A stretch of 16,996 nt of DNA from Pseudomonas sp. (GCA_003488145.1 DNMQ01000481.1:1-16996), one strand, 5' to 3'; positions 1-6,729 are shown, counted from the stretch's first letter. Numbers and translations are program-made. The notes: generated by a model from the sequence alone, not told the origin.

Positions 1-274
1 GGGGTGCGTGCTGCAGTTCGACGTGGTGGCCAGCCGCCTGAAGGAGGAATGCAAGGTCGAGTGCGCCTACGAGGCAATAAATGTCTGGTAGGCGGGCTGG
101 ATCGAGTGCAGCGACGAGAAGAGGCGCAAGGAATTCAAGGACAAGGCCTACGAGAACCTTGCGGTGGACGGCGGCGGCCGCCTCACCTACCTGGCCCCGA
201 CCCGCGTCAACCTGAGCCTGATGGAAGAGCGCTGGCCGGATGTGAAGTTCAGGGCGACACGCGAGCATCACTGA
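1..274 (+). pseudogene. prfC: 3' end of prfC (peptide chain release factor RF3), interrupted by an in-frame TAG
   Basis: Reading from base 2, the plus strand encodes the C-terminal part of RF3, the GTPase that recycles RF1/RF2 after termination. The recognisable segments are [41 protein letters not shown] and [17 protein letters not shown], ending ATREHH and TGA at 272-274. The frame is intact from end to end except for TAG at 89-91, where the family usually has Ser (W-S-A-R-W); one C-to-A change in TCG would produce it. Nearby residues also depart from what I remember of the family: Cys for Tyr in KEEYKVE, Gly for Arg after the stop, and an odd GC before VLQF. Several changes in a conserved stretch fit a decaying copy or duplicated tail better than a single sequencing error. 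The 5' part lies outside the window, so I cannot tell whether an intact prfC exists elsewhere. Confidence 0.8.
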
Positions 275-284
275 CCCAAGAATG

Positions 285-309
285 CGCCTGCTGCGGGGTA
301 CAGCAGGCG
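285..309 (+). terminator. Hairpin just after the prfC stop, possible terminator
   Basis: CGCCTGCTG (285-293) and CAGCAGGCG (301-309) form a perfect 9-bp stem with a 7-nt loop, 10 nt after the prfC stop codon. Only a weak T-rich stretch follows, so intrinsic termination is plausible but not certain. Confidence 0.45.
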
Positions 310-353
310 TAGTTGATTCTGCGCATTACTGCCGCTGCACTCATTTAGATGCG

Positions 354-383
354 CTCTCGCATGGAAGCGAGAGGCTGTCTTTT
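354..383 (+). other. Second hairpin, upstream of the DUF559 gene
   Basis: CTCTCGC (354-360) pairs with GCGAGAG (367-373) around a 6-nt loop, followed by GCTGTCTTTT. It sits directly before the AAGGA ribosome site of the next gene. It could end transcription from the left or be a leader structure; the sequence does not decide. Confidence 0.35.
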
Positions 384-397
384 CACAAGGACCGTGA

Positions 398-943
398 ATG
401 CCCACCGAACGCGCCTCCTCCGAACAACGCCAGTTCGCCGGACACCTGCGATACCAACTCACCGATTGCGAGCGCCTGCTGTGGCGCCAGCTGCGCAACC
501 GCGGTTTAGCAGGATTCAAATTTCGTCAGCAACATCCGTGTCCGCCGTATGTTCTGGACTTCTACTGTGCAGAGTTGCGCCTTGTGGTCGAACTCGATGG
601 CGGTCAGCACTTCGACGAAGCTGGTCTGGCGAAAGACCGTTTGCGCACGGCCTACCTGCGGCACCACGGGCTGGAGGTTCTACGCTTCAGCAATCTGGAT
701 GTGATACGGAATCTGGAGGGTGTTCTGACTGAAATCTTGAGCTGGATTGAGACCCGTACCCCTCACCCCAACCCTCTCCCCAACGGGGAGAGGGAGCTGA
801 GGGAGCCGGATCACTTGTGCTCATGCAGACCGTGCAGAGCAAGCGAGGGGAGTGAGCGCGGGCTGTGCCCAAGCAGTTGCAACAACCACCAGCACGCTCT
901 CACCCAAGCACCCCATCCCCGCATTACCGATACACCGGCCTGA
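398..943 (+). CDS. DUF559 (Vsr-like) endonuclease-fold protein with a repeat-encoded tail
   Basis: The open frame is 181 codons, but the DUF559 domain occupies only residues ~15-115. Visible family marks are LTDCERLLWRQLRNRGLAGFKFRRQ-like text, then PYVLDFYC, VVELDGGQH and GLEVLRFSNLDV. In this PD-(D/E)XK-related fold the Asp of DFYC and the Glu/Asp of ELDGGQH are the expected metal-binding residues, as in Vsr nicking endonucleases. Biological roles of stand-alone DUF559 proteins are poorly known. The ATG at 398 has AAGGA six bases upstream, which supports this start. From about residue 121 (TPHPNPLPNGERE) the protein is simply a translation of the palindromic repeat at 760-803, and the last ~50 residues have no family character. 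The gene therefore looks as if its original stop was lost or the repeat inserted at its end. No methylase or restriction partner is adjacent. I am confident of the domain, less so that the tail is real protein. Confidence 0.8.
   Translation: MPTERASSEQRQFAGHLRYQLTDCERLLWRQLRNRGLAGFKFRQQHPCPPYVLDFYCAELRLVVELDGGQHFDEAGLAKDRLRTAYLRHHGLEVLRFSNLDVIRNLEGVLTEILSWIETRTPHPNPLPNGERELREPDHLCSCRPCRASEGSERGLCPSSCNNHQHALTQAPHPRITDTPA
760..803 (+). repeat. Palindromic GC-rich repeat, copy 1 (forward)
   Basis: The core CCCTCTCCCC (772-781), loop AAC, GGGGAGAGGG (785-794) is a perfect 10-bp stem. A left arm CCCCTCACCCC sets the orientation. The run 766-794 is identical to 993-1021. It overlaps the 3' end of the DUF559 frame and encodes its NPLPNGERE segment. 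Confidence 0.9.
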
Positions 944-984
944 ATCCGAGTCTGACTGAAAACCTGCACCGCATCGGGTCCCGC

Positions 985-1024
985 GCCCCTAACCCCAACC
1001 CTCTCCCCAACGGGGAGAGGGGGC
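985..1024 (+). repeat. Palindromic GC-rich repeat, copy 2 (forward)
   Basis: The stem CCCTCTCCCC (999-1008) and GGGGAGAGGG (1012-1021) with loop AAC matches copy 1 exactly over 29 bases. Its left arm (CCCCTAACCCC) has the same orientation as copy 1. It forms the left half of an inverted pair with copy 3. Confidence 0.9.
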
Positions 1025-1112
1025 CTGAATGAAGCCACCGAACCCTTTGTGATCGGCCCGACACGCATTAAAGCGCATCGCCCTACACCCGGAACGAAAA
1101 ACCGCGCGGTCT

Positions 1113-1153
1113 AGTCCCCTCGCCCCTCGGGGGGAGAGGGCTAGGGTGAGGGG
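1113..1153 (-). repeat. Palindromic GC-rich repeat, copy 3 (inverted)
   Basis: This is an imperfect stem (CCCCTCGCCCC against a G-run and GAGAGGG) followed by the arm CTAGGGTGAGGGG at 1141-1153. That arm is the reverse complement of the left arm of copies 1 and 2, so this copy is inverted relative to them. Confidence 0.85.
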
Positions 1154-1204
1154 CTGGCGGCCACGACCAGTGTCGCAACTAAAACCCACACAGCCCCGTT
1201 TCAC

Positions 1205-1275
1205 CTACTCCTCAAGGGTCCACGCGATCAATAAACCGCCCAGCTTGGTACCGAGCAAGCCATGCCGGCCGGGGT
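1205..1275 (-). pseudogene. Remnant of the gcd C-terminus, duplicated downstream of gcd
   Basis: On the minus strand this piece reads GRHGLLGTKLGGLLIAWTLEE and a TAG stop, against GGHGSFGTKLGDSLIAWTLEE plus TAG in the complete gcd. The stop is at 1205-1207. Upstream of ~1275 the similarity to gcd ends abruptly where unit B of the tandem duplication begins. The frame is preserved and the differences include changes at family-conserved residues (Asp-Ser to Gly-Leu), so it is a drifting non-functional relic or the tail of a different gcd allele. Confidence 0.75.
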
Positions 1276-1280
1276 CGAAG

Positions 1281-1321
1281 ACCGCCCTCCCCATCCTCTT
1301 CACAACGACGAGAGAGGGCCT
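1281..1321 (+). repeat. Degenerate palindromic repeat copy (forward)
   Basis: The text CCCTCCCCATCCTCTTC...GAGAGAGGGCCTG resembles copy 2 with several substitutions. The following bases GAAGCCACCGAACC are shared with the right flank of copy 2 (1030-1043). It is the counterpart of copy 2 in the second unit of the tandem duplication. Confidence 0.65.
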
Positions 1322-1403
1322 GATTGAAGCCACCGAACCAACCGCAACTAGCGGGTACATCATGCGTTTCGCCCTGCACCGGATCGGCAACCCAACCCGG
1401 CCC

Positions 1404-1443
1404 AGTCCCCTCTCCCCTCCGGGGAGAGGGCTAGGGTGAGGGG
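1404..1443 (-). repeat. Palindromic GC-rich repeat, copy 4 (inverted)
   Basis: A perfect 10-bp stem, CCCTCTCCCC (1408-1417) and GGGGAGAGGG (1421-1430), has loop TCC. The right arm CTAGGGTGAGGGGCTGG (1431-1447) is identical to that of copy 3 (1141-1157). It lies 54 bases beyond the gcd stop and could also fold in the gcd transcript, although no T-tract follows on that strand. Confidence 0.9.
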
Positions 1444-1496
1444 CTGGTGGCTATGTCGAGCGCCGCAGTCGACGTCGCCACCTGCCCCCACTTCAC

Positions 1497-3890
1497 CTAC
1501 TCCTCAAGGGTCCACGCGATCAAGGAATCCCCCAGCTTGGTGCCGAACGAGCCATGCCCGCCGGCCATCTGCACCACGTACTGCTTGCCGGTCTTCTCGG
1601 ACACGTAGGTCATCGGAGTCGCCTGGCCACCAGCAGGCAGGCGGCCCTTCCACAATTCCTTGCCGTTCTGCAGATCGTAGGCGCGCAGGTAGTAATCCAG
1701 CGTTCCGCTCATAAAGGCCACTCCGCCGGCGGTGACGATCGGCCCGCCCAGTGCTGGCGTACCCACCGGGAAGGGAATGCCCAAGGGCGCACTGTCGCGG
1801 CTGGTGCCGTTCTTGTGCATCCAGACCTTCTTCATGCTGCGCAGGTCCAGCGCGGTGACGAAGCCCCATGGCGGCGTCTGGCACGGCAGGCCGATGACCG
1901 ACATGAACGGCTCCAGCCGCACCATGTACGGCGCCCCCAGATTGGGCTGCAGGCCGGTCTCGCCGCCGCCGGTACGCTCATCGGGGTCGACCTCGCTGCG
2001 CTTGACCATGGTCGAGATGAAGGCCAGGTAATTCGGCGCGCCGACCAGCAGCTGGCGGCTCGGATCGACCGCCACCGATGGCCAGTTGAAAGTACCCACG
2101 TTACCCGGATAGATCAGCGAGCCCTGCTCCGACGGCGGCGTGAAGTCGCCCTCGTAACGCAGCTTGCGGAACTGGATGCGGCACATCATCTGATCCAGCG
2201 GCGTACCGCCCCACATGTCGCGCTCGCGCAGCGGTTCTTGCGGGGCGTAGCTGACGGCCGATGCGGGTTGGGTCGGCGCGGTGAACTCGCCGTAGTCAGT
2301 GCCTTGGGGCACGGGCATCTCTTCCACCGGCACGATCGGCTCGCCGGTACGGCGGTCGAGGATGTACAGATCGCCACGCTTGGTCGGCTGGATGATGGCC
2401 GGCACCTGACCTTGCGGGCCTTCGATATCCACCAGCGTCGGCTGCGATGGCAGGTCGCGGTCCCAGAGGTCATGGTGCACAGTCTGGAATTCCCAGCGCA
2501 CCTGGCCGGTCGCCAGGTCCAGCGCCACCAGGGTGTCGGTGAAACGCTCGGACTCCGGCGTGCGCGGCTGCGCCCACTGGTCCGGGGTCTGGTTGCCGGT
2601 GGGGATGTAGACCAGCCCCAGCGACTCGTCGGCAGTGGCGATGGTCCAGGAGTTCGGCGTGCTGCGCACATAGGTTTCGCCGGGTGGCAAGGGCTCTGTG
2701 GCGTCCGGGTTACCCGGGTCGAAATTCCATACCAGCTCGCCGCTGCGCACGTCGTAGGCGCGAATCACGCCGCCGGGTGAATCCACCGCGCCGTTGTCGG
2801 TGATCGAGCCGCCGACGATGACCAGCTTCTCGGTCACCACCGGTGGTGAAGTCGGCAGGTAAACGCCCAAAGCGTCCTCACCGAGTCCAGCCTTCAGATC
2901 CACCACGCCGGCATTGCCGAAGTCCTCGCACGGCTTGCCGTCCTCGACATCCAGCGCGACCAGAGTGCCGTCGTTGGTCGGCAAAAACAGCCTCCGCGCG
3001 CAACGCGCTACGGGCTGGTCGGACGGCGCCGTCGCTGCGGGCCCGTAGGCGTTGGCGTCATGGAAGGCCAGGCCACGGCAGGTCATGTGCTGGTAGTACT
3101 CGGCATCGCGGTTGATGCTCGGGTCGAAGCGCCAGCGCTCCTCACCGCTGTCGGCATCGACGGCGATGGCGATGCTGTGCGGCGTGCAGATGAACAGATT
3201 GTCGCCAACCTTCAACGGCGTCACCTGATAGGTGATCTCGCCGGGGTCACCCTCGCCGGAAAGGTCACCGGTGTGGAACTCCCAGGCCTTTTTCAACTTG
3301 CCGACGTTGTCCGGCGTGATCAGATCGGCCGTCGAGTAACGATCGCCGCGGTCGGAGCCGCCGTAGGCTTTCCATTCGCTGGCAACCCGACCGGCCTGCC
3401 CCTCTGGATTCGAGCCCTGCATCTGCGCGTCGCTGAATTCACCCGTGATCGAGTGGTAATCCTGGGTCAGCGAGTACCCCGCGATCAGCGCGCCGGCCAG
3501 CAGCCCCAAGCCGAGCAACCCACTGGCGCCATCACGCCAGACCAGTCGGCCGCCCACGTAACGATTGATGAACGGCAGAATCAGCCAGAGCCCGAGGATG
3601 CACCAGAGGTCGATTCGCGGCGCCAGCTGCCACCAGTCGAAGCTGACTTCGTACAGCGTCCACGCCAGCGTCGCCAGCAGTAGCACCGCGTAGAGCCAGA
3701 TCGCGGCGCGGCGTCGAGCGAACAACAGGCCGGCCACGCCCAGCAGTCCGATGCCGGCCAGCAGGTAGTACCAGGAGCCACCCAGCATTGCGAGGTAGCC
3801 GCCACCGACCGCCATCAGCGCTCCCAGCAGCAGAACCACCACGGCGGTCAGGGTGATGCGCATGGGCCGCGGCCCGTAATCGATACTCAT
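1497..3890 (-). CDS. gcd: Membrane-bound PQQ-dependent glucose dehydrogenase
   Basis: This enzyme oxidises D-glucose to glucono-lactone on the periplasmic face of the inner membrane and passes electrons to ubiquinone. The 797-residue product has the family's usual size (~800). Five hydrophobic helices fill residues ~11-141, and a PQQ eight-bladed propeller follows from ~165. Family signatures include YQHMTCRG (His268, equivalent to E. coli His262 near PQQ), VHHDLWDRDLPSQPT (Asp474, matching the catalytic Asp466), GDLYILDRRTG and the C-terminal GTKLGDSLIAWTL. I place the start at 3890 (MSIDYGPRP) because GGAGAG lies 7 bases upstream. A longer reading from 3971 would translate the terminator and heptamer array and is unlikely. 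It follows fruA on the same strand after a 143-base gap with a strong terminator, and I see no convincing promoter between that terminator and the start. PQQ synthesis genes are not in the window. Confidence 0.95.
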   Translation of the reverse strand: MSIDYGPRPMRITLTAVVVLLLGALMAVGGGYLAMLGGSWYYLLAGIGLLGVAGLLFARRRAAIWLYAVLLLATLAWTLYEVSFDWWQLAPRIDLWCILGLWLILPFINRYVGGRLVWRDGASGLLGLGLLAGALIAGYSLTQDYHSITGEFSDAQMQGSNPEGQAGRVASEWKAYGGSDRGDRYSTADLITPDNVGKLKKAWEFHTGDLSGEGDPGEITYQVTPLKVGDNLFICTPHSIAIAVDADSGEERWRFDPSINRDAEYYQHMTCRGLAFHDANAYGPAATAPSDQPVARCARRLFLPTNDGTLVALDVEDGKPCEDFGNAGVVDLKAGLGEDALGVYLPTSPPVVTEKLVIVGGSITDNGAVDSPGGVIRAYDVRSGELVWNFDPGNPDATEPLPPGETYVRSTPNSWTIATADESLGLVYIPTGNQTPDQWAQPRTPESERFTDTLVALDLATGQVRWEFQTVHHDLWDRDLPSQPTLVDIEGPQGQVPAIIQPTKRGDLYILDRRTGEPIVPVEEMPVPQGTDYGEFTAPTQPASAVSYAPQEPLRERDMWGGTPLDQMMCRIQFRKLRYEGDFTPPSEQGSLIYPGNVGTFNWPSVAVDPSRQLLVGAPNYLAFISTMVKRSEVDPDERTGGGETGLQPNLGAPYMVRLEPFMSVIGLPCQTPPWGFVTALDLRSMKKVWMHKNGTSRDSAPLGIPFPVGTPALGGPIVTAGGVAFMSGTLDYYLRAYDLQNGKELWKGRLPAGGQATPMTYVSEKTGKQYVVQMAGGHGSFGTKLGDSLIAWTLEE

Positions 3891-3921
3891 GCAACGCTCT
3901 CCAGCCAATTCATCTTCAAAA

Positions 3922-3949
3922 CAAAAAGCAAAAAGCAAAAAGCAAAAAG
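3922..3949. repeat. Four perfect tandem heptamers (CAAAAAG)
   Basis: Four exact copies of CAAAAAG occupy 3922-3949. On the transcribed minus strand they read as repeated CTTTTTG, the U-rich stretch right after the fru terminator stem. Copy number could change by slippage. Confidence 0.9.
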
Positions 3950-3987
3950 CTGGCGAAACTTTCTGACACAAAGTCTCGCCAGCTTTT
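3922..3987 (-). terminator. Rho-independent terminator after fruBKA
   Basis: AAAAGCTGGCGAAACTTT (3945-3962) and AAAGTCTCGCCAGCTTTT (3970-3987) pair over 18 positions with one mismatch and a 7-nt loop. On the minus strand the stem is followed at once by TTTTTGCTTTTTGC, a broken but long U-tract. It lies 46 bases past the fruA stop, so it should end the fru transcript. The plus strand also has T residues after the stem but no gene ends there. Confidence 0.85.
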
Positions 3988-4033
3988 AGTGGATACGATA
4001 GGCAGGGCTTTAGTTCAGCCGTTTGGCGACCGC

Positions 4034-5770
4034 TTACGCCGTTGCCCCGACGCTGAGCGGCTGCGTTTCAGGCCGTTTGAGTACTGCGTAGATCACCCCG
4101 GTTACCAAGCTGCCGGCGAGGATTGCAGCCAGATACAACAGCGCGTGATTGATGGCGTTAGGGATCAGCAGCACGAACAGCCCGCCATGGGGCGCCAGCA
4201 GCTTTGCGCCGAAGGCCATGGACAGCGCGCCGGTCAGCGCACCACCGGCGATGCTGGCCGGAATCACCCGCAACGGGTCTTTCGCAGCGAACGGAATCGC
4301 GCCTTCGGAAATGAAGCAGCAGCCCAGCACCAGCGCGGCCTTGCCAGCTTCGCGCTCGGTCTGGGCGAATTTGCGTCGGGCGATCAGCGTGGCGATGCCC
4401 ATGCCGATTGGCGGCACCATCCCCGCCGCCATGGTTGCGGCCATCGGCGCGTAACTCTGGGATGCGAGCAGCCCGACGGAGAAGGCATAAGCGGCCTTGT
4501 TCACCGGCCCGCCAAGGTCGACGCACATCATGGTGCCGAGCAGCAGACCGAGCAGGATGGCGTTGGAGGTGCCCATGGTGTCGAGGAATTCGGTCAGCCC
4601 GGCGAGCATCTTCGCCACCGGCGTGCCGACCACGTAAATCATCACCAGACCGGTTACCAGGCTCGCCAGCAACGGAATGATCAGGATCGGCTTGAGCGAT
4701 TCGATGCTCGCCGGCAAGGGAATCCAGCGGCTCACTGCCTTGGCCGCGTAGCCCGCCACAAAGCCCGCGATTATCCCGCCGATAAAGCCCGCGCCGAGGG
4801 TGCCGGCCAGCAAGCCGCCGATCATGCCCGGCGCCAGACCCGGGCGATCCGCGATGGAATAGGCGATGTATCCCGCCAGCAGCGGCACCATCAACTGGAA
4901 GGCCGTTTCGCCACCGATCTTCATCAGCGCGGCGGCCAGCGTGCCCTCCTCCTTGAATGCCTCGATGCCAAATACGAACGACAGCGCGATCAACAGACCG
5001 CCCGCCACCACCATCGGCAGCATGTAGGACACGCCGGTCAGCAGGTGCTTGTAGACGCCAGCCTTCTCGCCCTTCTGTTCGCCACTTGCGCTGGCAGCGG
5101 CGCCTCCAGCGAGCACCGCGCCTTCTTCCAGCGCGCGATCCAGGGTCGCATCGGGTTGCTTGAGGGCCACGCCAGTACCGCAGCGAAACACGCGCTTGCC
5201 GGCGAAACGGGTGACATCCACCTCGATATCCGCAGCCAGCAGCACCACGTCGGCCGCGGCGATGGCGTCCGCTTCCAGCACGTTGCGCGCACCCACCGAA
5301 CCGCGGGTTTCCACCTGCAGGTCGTAACCCTTGCGGATCGCGGCCTGCTGCAGGGCTTCAGCCGCCATGAAGGTGTGCGCCACGCCGGTCGGGCAAGCGG
5401 TGATGGCGACAAATCTGGGCTTGCCGCTGGTGTGCGCGGCATCCGCTTCGTCGACCTGCTGCAGTTCGCTCGCCGTATCGGCCGAGCTGCGCAGGAAGGC
5501 TTCCGGGTCGAGCAGCGCCTCGGATGGCGTGGATTGCGCGACGCGCTTGCCGATGAAGCGTTGCAGCGACAACGGCCCAGTCTTCACCACCACCACCAGA
5601 TCGGCATTGGCGATCTGTGCGGGCGTCAGCGGCGAACCGATGGCCTTGGGATCGTGGACTTCCACGGCAGTCGACCAGCCCAGACGATGGGCGGCCGCTT
5701 CGAGCAGGCGTGAAGTCAGCACGCTGGTGACCATTCCGTTGGGGCAGGCCGTGACGATGAGAAGATTCAT
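4034..5770 (-). CDS. fruA: Fructose PTS permease EIIB'BC
   Basis: FruA takes up fructose across the inner membrane and phosphorylates it to fructose-1-phosphate. Over 578 residues, a degenerate EIIB' domain comes first (residues 1-~100, TACPNGMVTS with Cys9). The active EIIB follows (~118-215, AITACPTGVAHTFMAAEAL, phosphoryl Cys126). After an Ala/Ser/Gly-rich linker (~220-236) comes EIIC (~240-565), which begins KHLLTGVSYMLPMVVAGGLL and contains many membrane helices. The domain order and length match E. coli and Pseudomonas FruA. The ATG at 5770 has AGAGGTG eight bases upstream, 20 bases after the fruK stop, so it is translated from the fruBKA messenger. Phosphate reaches Cys126 from the EIIA domain of FruB. 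It is followed by the terminator at 3945-3987. Nothing looks damaged. Confidence 0.96.
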   Translation of the reverse strand: MNLLIVTACPNGMVTSVLTSRLLEAAAHRLGWSTAVEVHDPKAIGSPLTPAQIANADLVVVVKTGPLSLQRFIGKRVAQSTPSEALLDPEAFLRSSADTASELQQVDEADAAHTSGKPRFVAITACPTGVAHTFMAAEALQQAAIRKGYDLQVETRGSVGARNVLEADAIAAADVVLLAADIEVDVTRFAGKRVFRCGTGVALKQPDATLDRALEEGAVLAGGAAASASGEQKGEKAGVYKHLLTGVSYMLPMVVAGGLLIALSFVFGIEAFKEEGTLAAALMKIGGETAFQLMVPLLAGYIAYSIADRPGLAPGMIGGLLAGTLGAGFIGGIIAGFVAGYAAKAVSRWIPLPASIESLKPILIIPLLASLVTGLVMIYVVGTPVAKMLAGLTEFLDTMGTSNAILLGLLLGTMMCVDLGGPVNKAAYAFSVGLLASQSYAPMAATMAAGMVPPIGMGIATLIARRKFAQTEREAGKAALVLGCCFISEGAIPFAAKDPLRVIPASIAGGALTGALSMAFGAKLLAPHGGLFVLLIPNAINHALLYLAAILAGSLVTGVIYAVLKRPETQPLSVGATA

Positions 5771-5790
5771 TCCTTCACCTCTTGTTCGAT

Positions 5791-6729
5791 TTATTGGCTC
5801 AGCGGCTGGAGCCGGACCCTGGCCTCCAGGTCCGCAAGTCCATCCGTGTCGGTGATGCCAAAGCCGACCTGCCCAACCGCTTGCGCGGCGATGGCAGTGG
5901 CCTGTGTGAGGGTGCGTTCGGCCGGCCAGCCGGCCAGCAGACCGTGGAGCATGCCGGCCAGCAGTGAGTCACCCGCACCGACGGTGCTGATGACCTGAAC
6001 CTTGGGCGGATTGGCGTGCAGCGTGGCGCCTGGCGAGAACCAGCTGACGCCATTGGCGCCCTGCGAAATAACCACGTGCTCGATGCCTTCGGCTTGCAGT
6101 CGTCGCGCTTCGGCTGTCAGCGCTGCCGACTCGTTGAGTTCGACGCCACGGGCCTCGGCCAACTCTTCCTCGTTGGGCTTGATCAACCAGGGCGTGGCGG
6201 CCAGCCCGTCACGCAATGCGGCGCCACTTGTATCCAGCGCCACCCGCGCGCCGAGCGCTTTGAGGGTGTTCAGCATCTCCACGAACCACTGGCTGTCGAT
6301 GCCCCGCGGCAAGCTGCCGGCGACGACCACGAGGTCATGAGCGGGCGCCAGCCGCTGGAGCCGTGTCAGCAACTCCGCGCGCTGCGCCTCGCTCACCTTG
6401 AGCCCCGGGCCGTTGATGTCGGTGACCTGCCCGCCCGCTTCGGCCAGTTTGATGTTGCTGCGGGTATCGCCCGGCACGCGGACGAATTCGTCGGCAAATC
6501 CACGCGCGGCGAACAGCTGCTCAAAGGCCAGAGGATTGCCCTCGCCGAGAAAGCCGGTGACGGTCAACTGATGGCCGAGGTCGGCCAGCACCTGCGCGAC
6601 GTTGAGCCCCTTACCGGCGGCATGCACCTGCAGGCTTTCGCTGCGATTGACTTCACCCAGGCGCAGCGCGGACAGCTGCACGGTTAGGTCCAGGGCCGGG
6701 TTAAGGGTGACAGTGAGAACACGAGCCAT
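5791..6729 (-). CDS. fruK: 1-phosphofructokinase
   Basis: FruK phosphorylates fructose-1-phosphate with ATP to fructose-1,6-bisphosphate in the cytoplasm. It also lowers fructose-1-phosphate, the signal sensed by FruR. The 312-residue protein has the PfkB/ribokinase fold: VTLNPALDLTV at the N-terminus, the AAGKGLNVAQVLADLG sugar-binding signature (residues ~38-52), VVAGSLPRG in the middle, and the TVGAGDSLLAGM signature with catalytic Asp near residue 254. The ATG at 6729 shares its A with the fruB TGA stop (TGATG), so translation is coupled to fruB. Its position between fruB and fruA separates it from related tagatose-6-phosphate kinases (LacC), which share the same fold. Confidence 0.95.
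   Translation of the reverse strand: MARVLTVTLNPALDLTVQLSALRLGEVNRSESLQVHAAGKGLNVAQVLADLGHQLTVTGFLGEGNPLAFEQLFAARGFADEFVRVPGDTRSNIKLAEAGGQVTDINGPGLKVSEAQRAELLTRLQRLAPAHDLVVVAGSLPRGIDSQWFVEMLNTLKALGARVALDTSGAALRDGLAATPWLIKPNEEELAEARGVELNESAALTAEARRLQAEGIEHVVISQGANGVSWFSPGATLHANPPKVQVISTVGAGDSLLAGMLHGLLAGWPAERTLTQATAIAAQAVGQVGFGITDTDGLADLEARVRLQPLSQ

Larger units (their letters stand above)
985..1570. repeat. Tandem duplication, about 292-bp period, carrying an inverted repeat pair and the gcd tail
   Basis: Unit A (~985-1280) and unit B (~1281-1570) share the same order of landmarks. These are a forward palindrome, GCCTGAATGAAGCCACCGAACC-like text (1024 and 1319), an inverted palindrome with CTAGGGTGAGGGGCTGG (1141 and 1431), and the antisense of the gcd C-terminus (1201 and 1493). 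Offsets are 295, 290 and 292. The gcd parts match at 62 of 70 positions with the first 31 bases identical, while spacers have diverged much more. This accounts for the gene-free stretch 944-1496, in which I see no other gene or RNA. Confidence 0.75.

Noticed and set aside
760..1443. CRISPR array
   Set aside because: There are only a few palindromes, in both orientations, with unequal spacing, and no cas genes; this fits REP/REPIN-type repeats.
1201..1570. attL/attR pair from an integrated element (duplicated 3' end of gcd)
   Set aside because: The copies are only 292 bp apart with no integrase or cargo between them, and the similarity continues into the flanking repeats, so a tandem duplication explains it better.
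1436..1714. Small plus-strand frames across the repeats and the gcd 3' end
   Set aside because: They are Arg/Ser/Pro-rich readings of repeats or antisense to gcd, with no ribosome site or known domain.
3891..3971. A 27-residue N-terminal extension of the glucose dehydrogenase (MCQKVSPAFCFLLFAF...)
   Set aside because: It is a translation of the terminator stem and heptamer array. A good ribosome site precedes the internal ATG at 3890, which gives the normal family length.
3989..5713. A 574-codon open frame on the plus strand, antisense to nearly all of fruA
   Set aside because: fruA shows full EIIB'BC signatures. The antisense protein is rich in Arg, Gln, His and Gly with no recognisable domain, as expected from the mirror of GC-rich codons.
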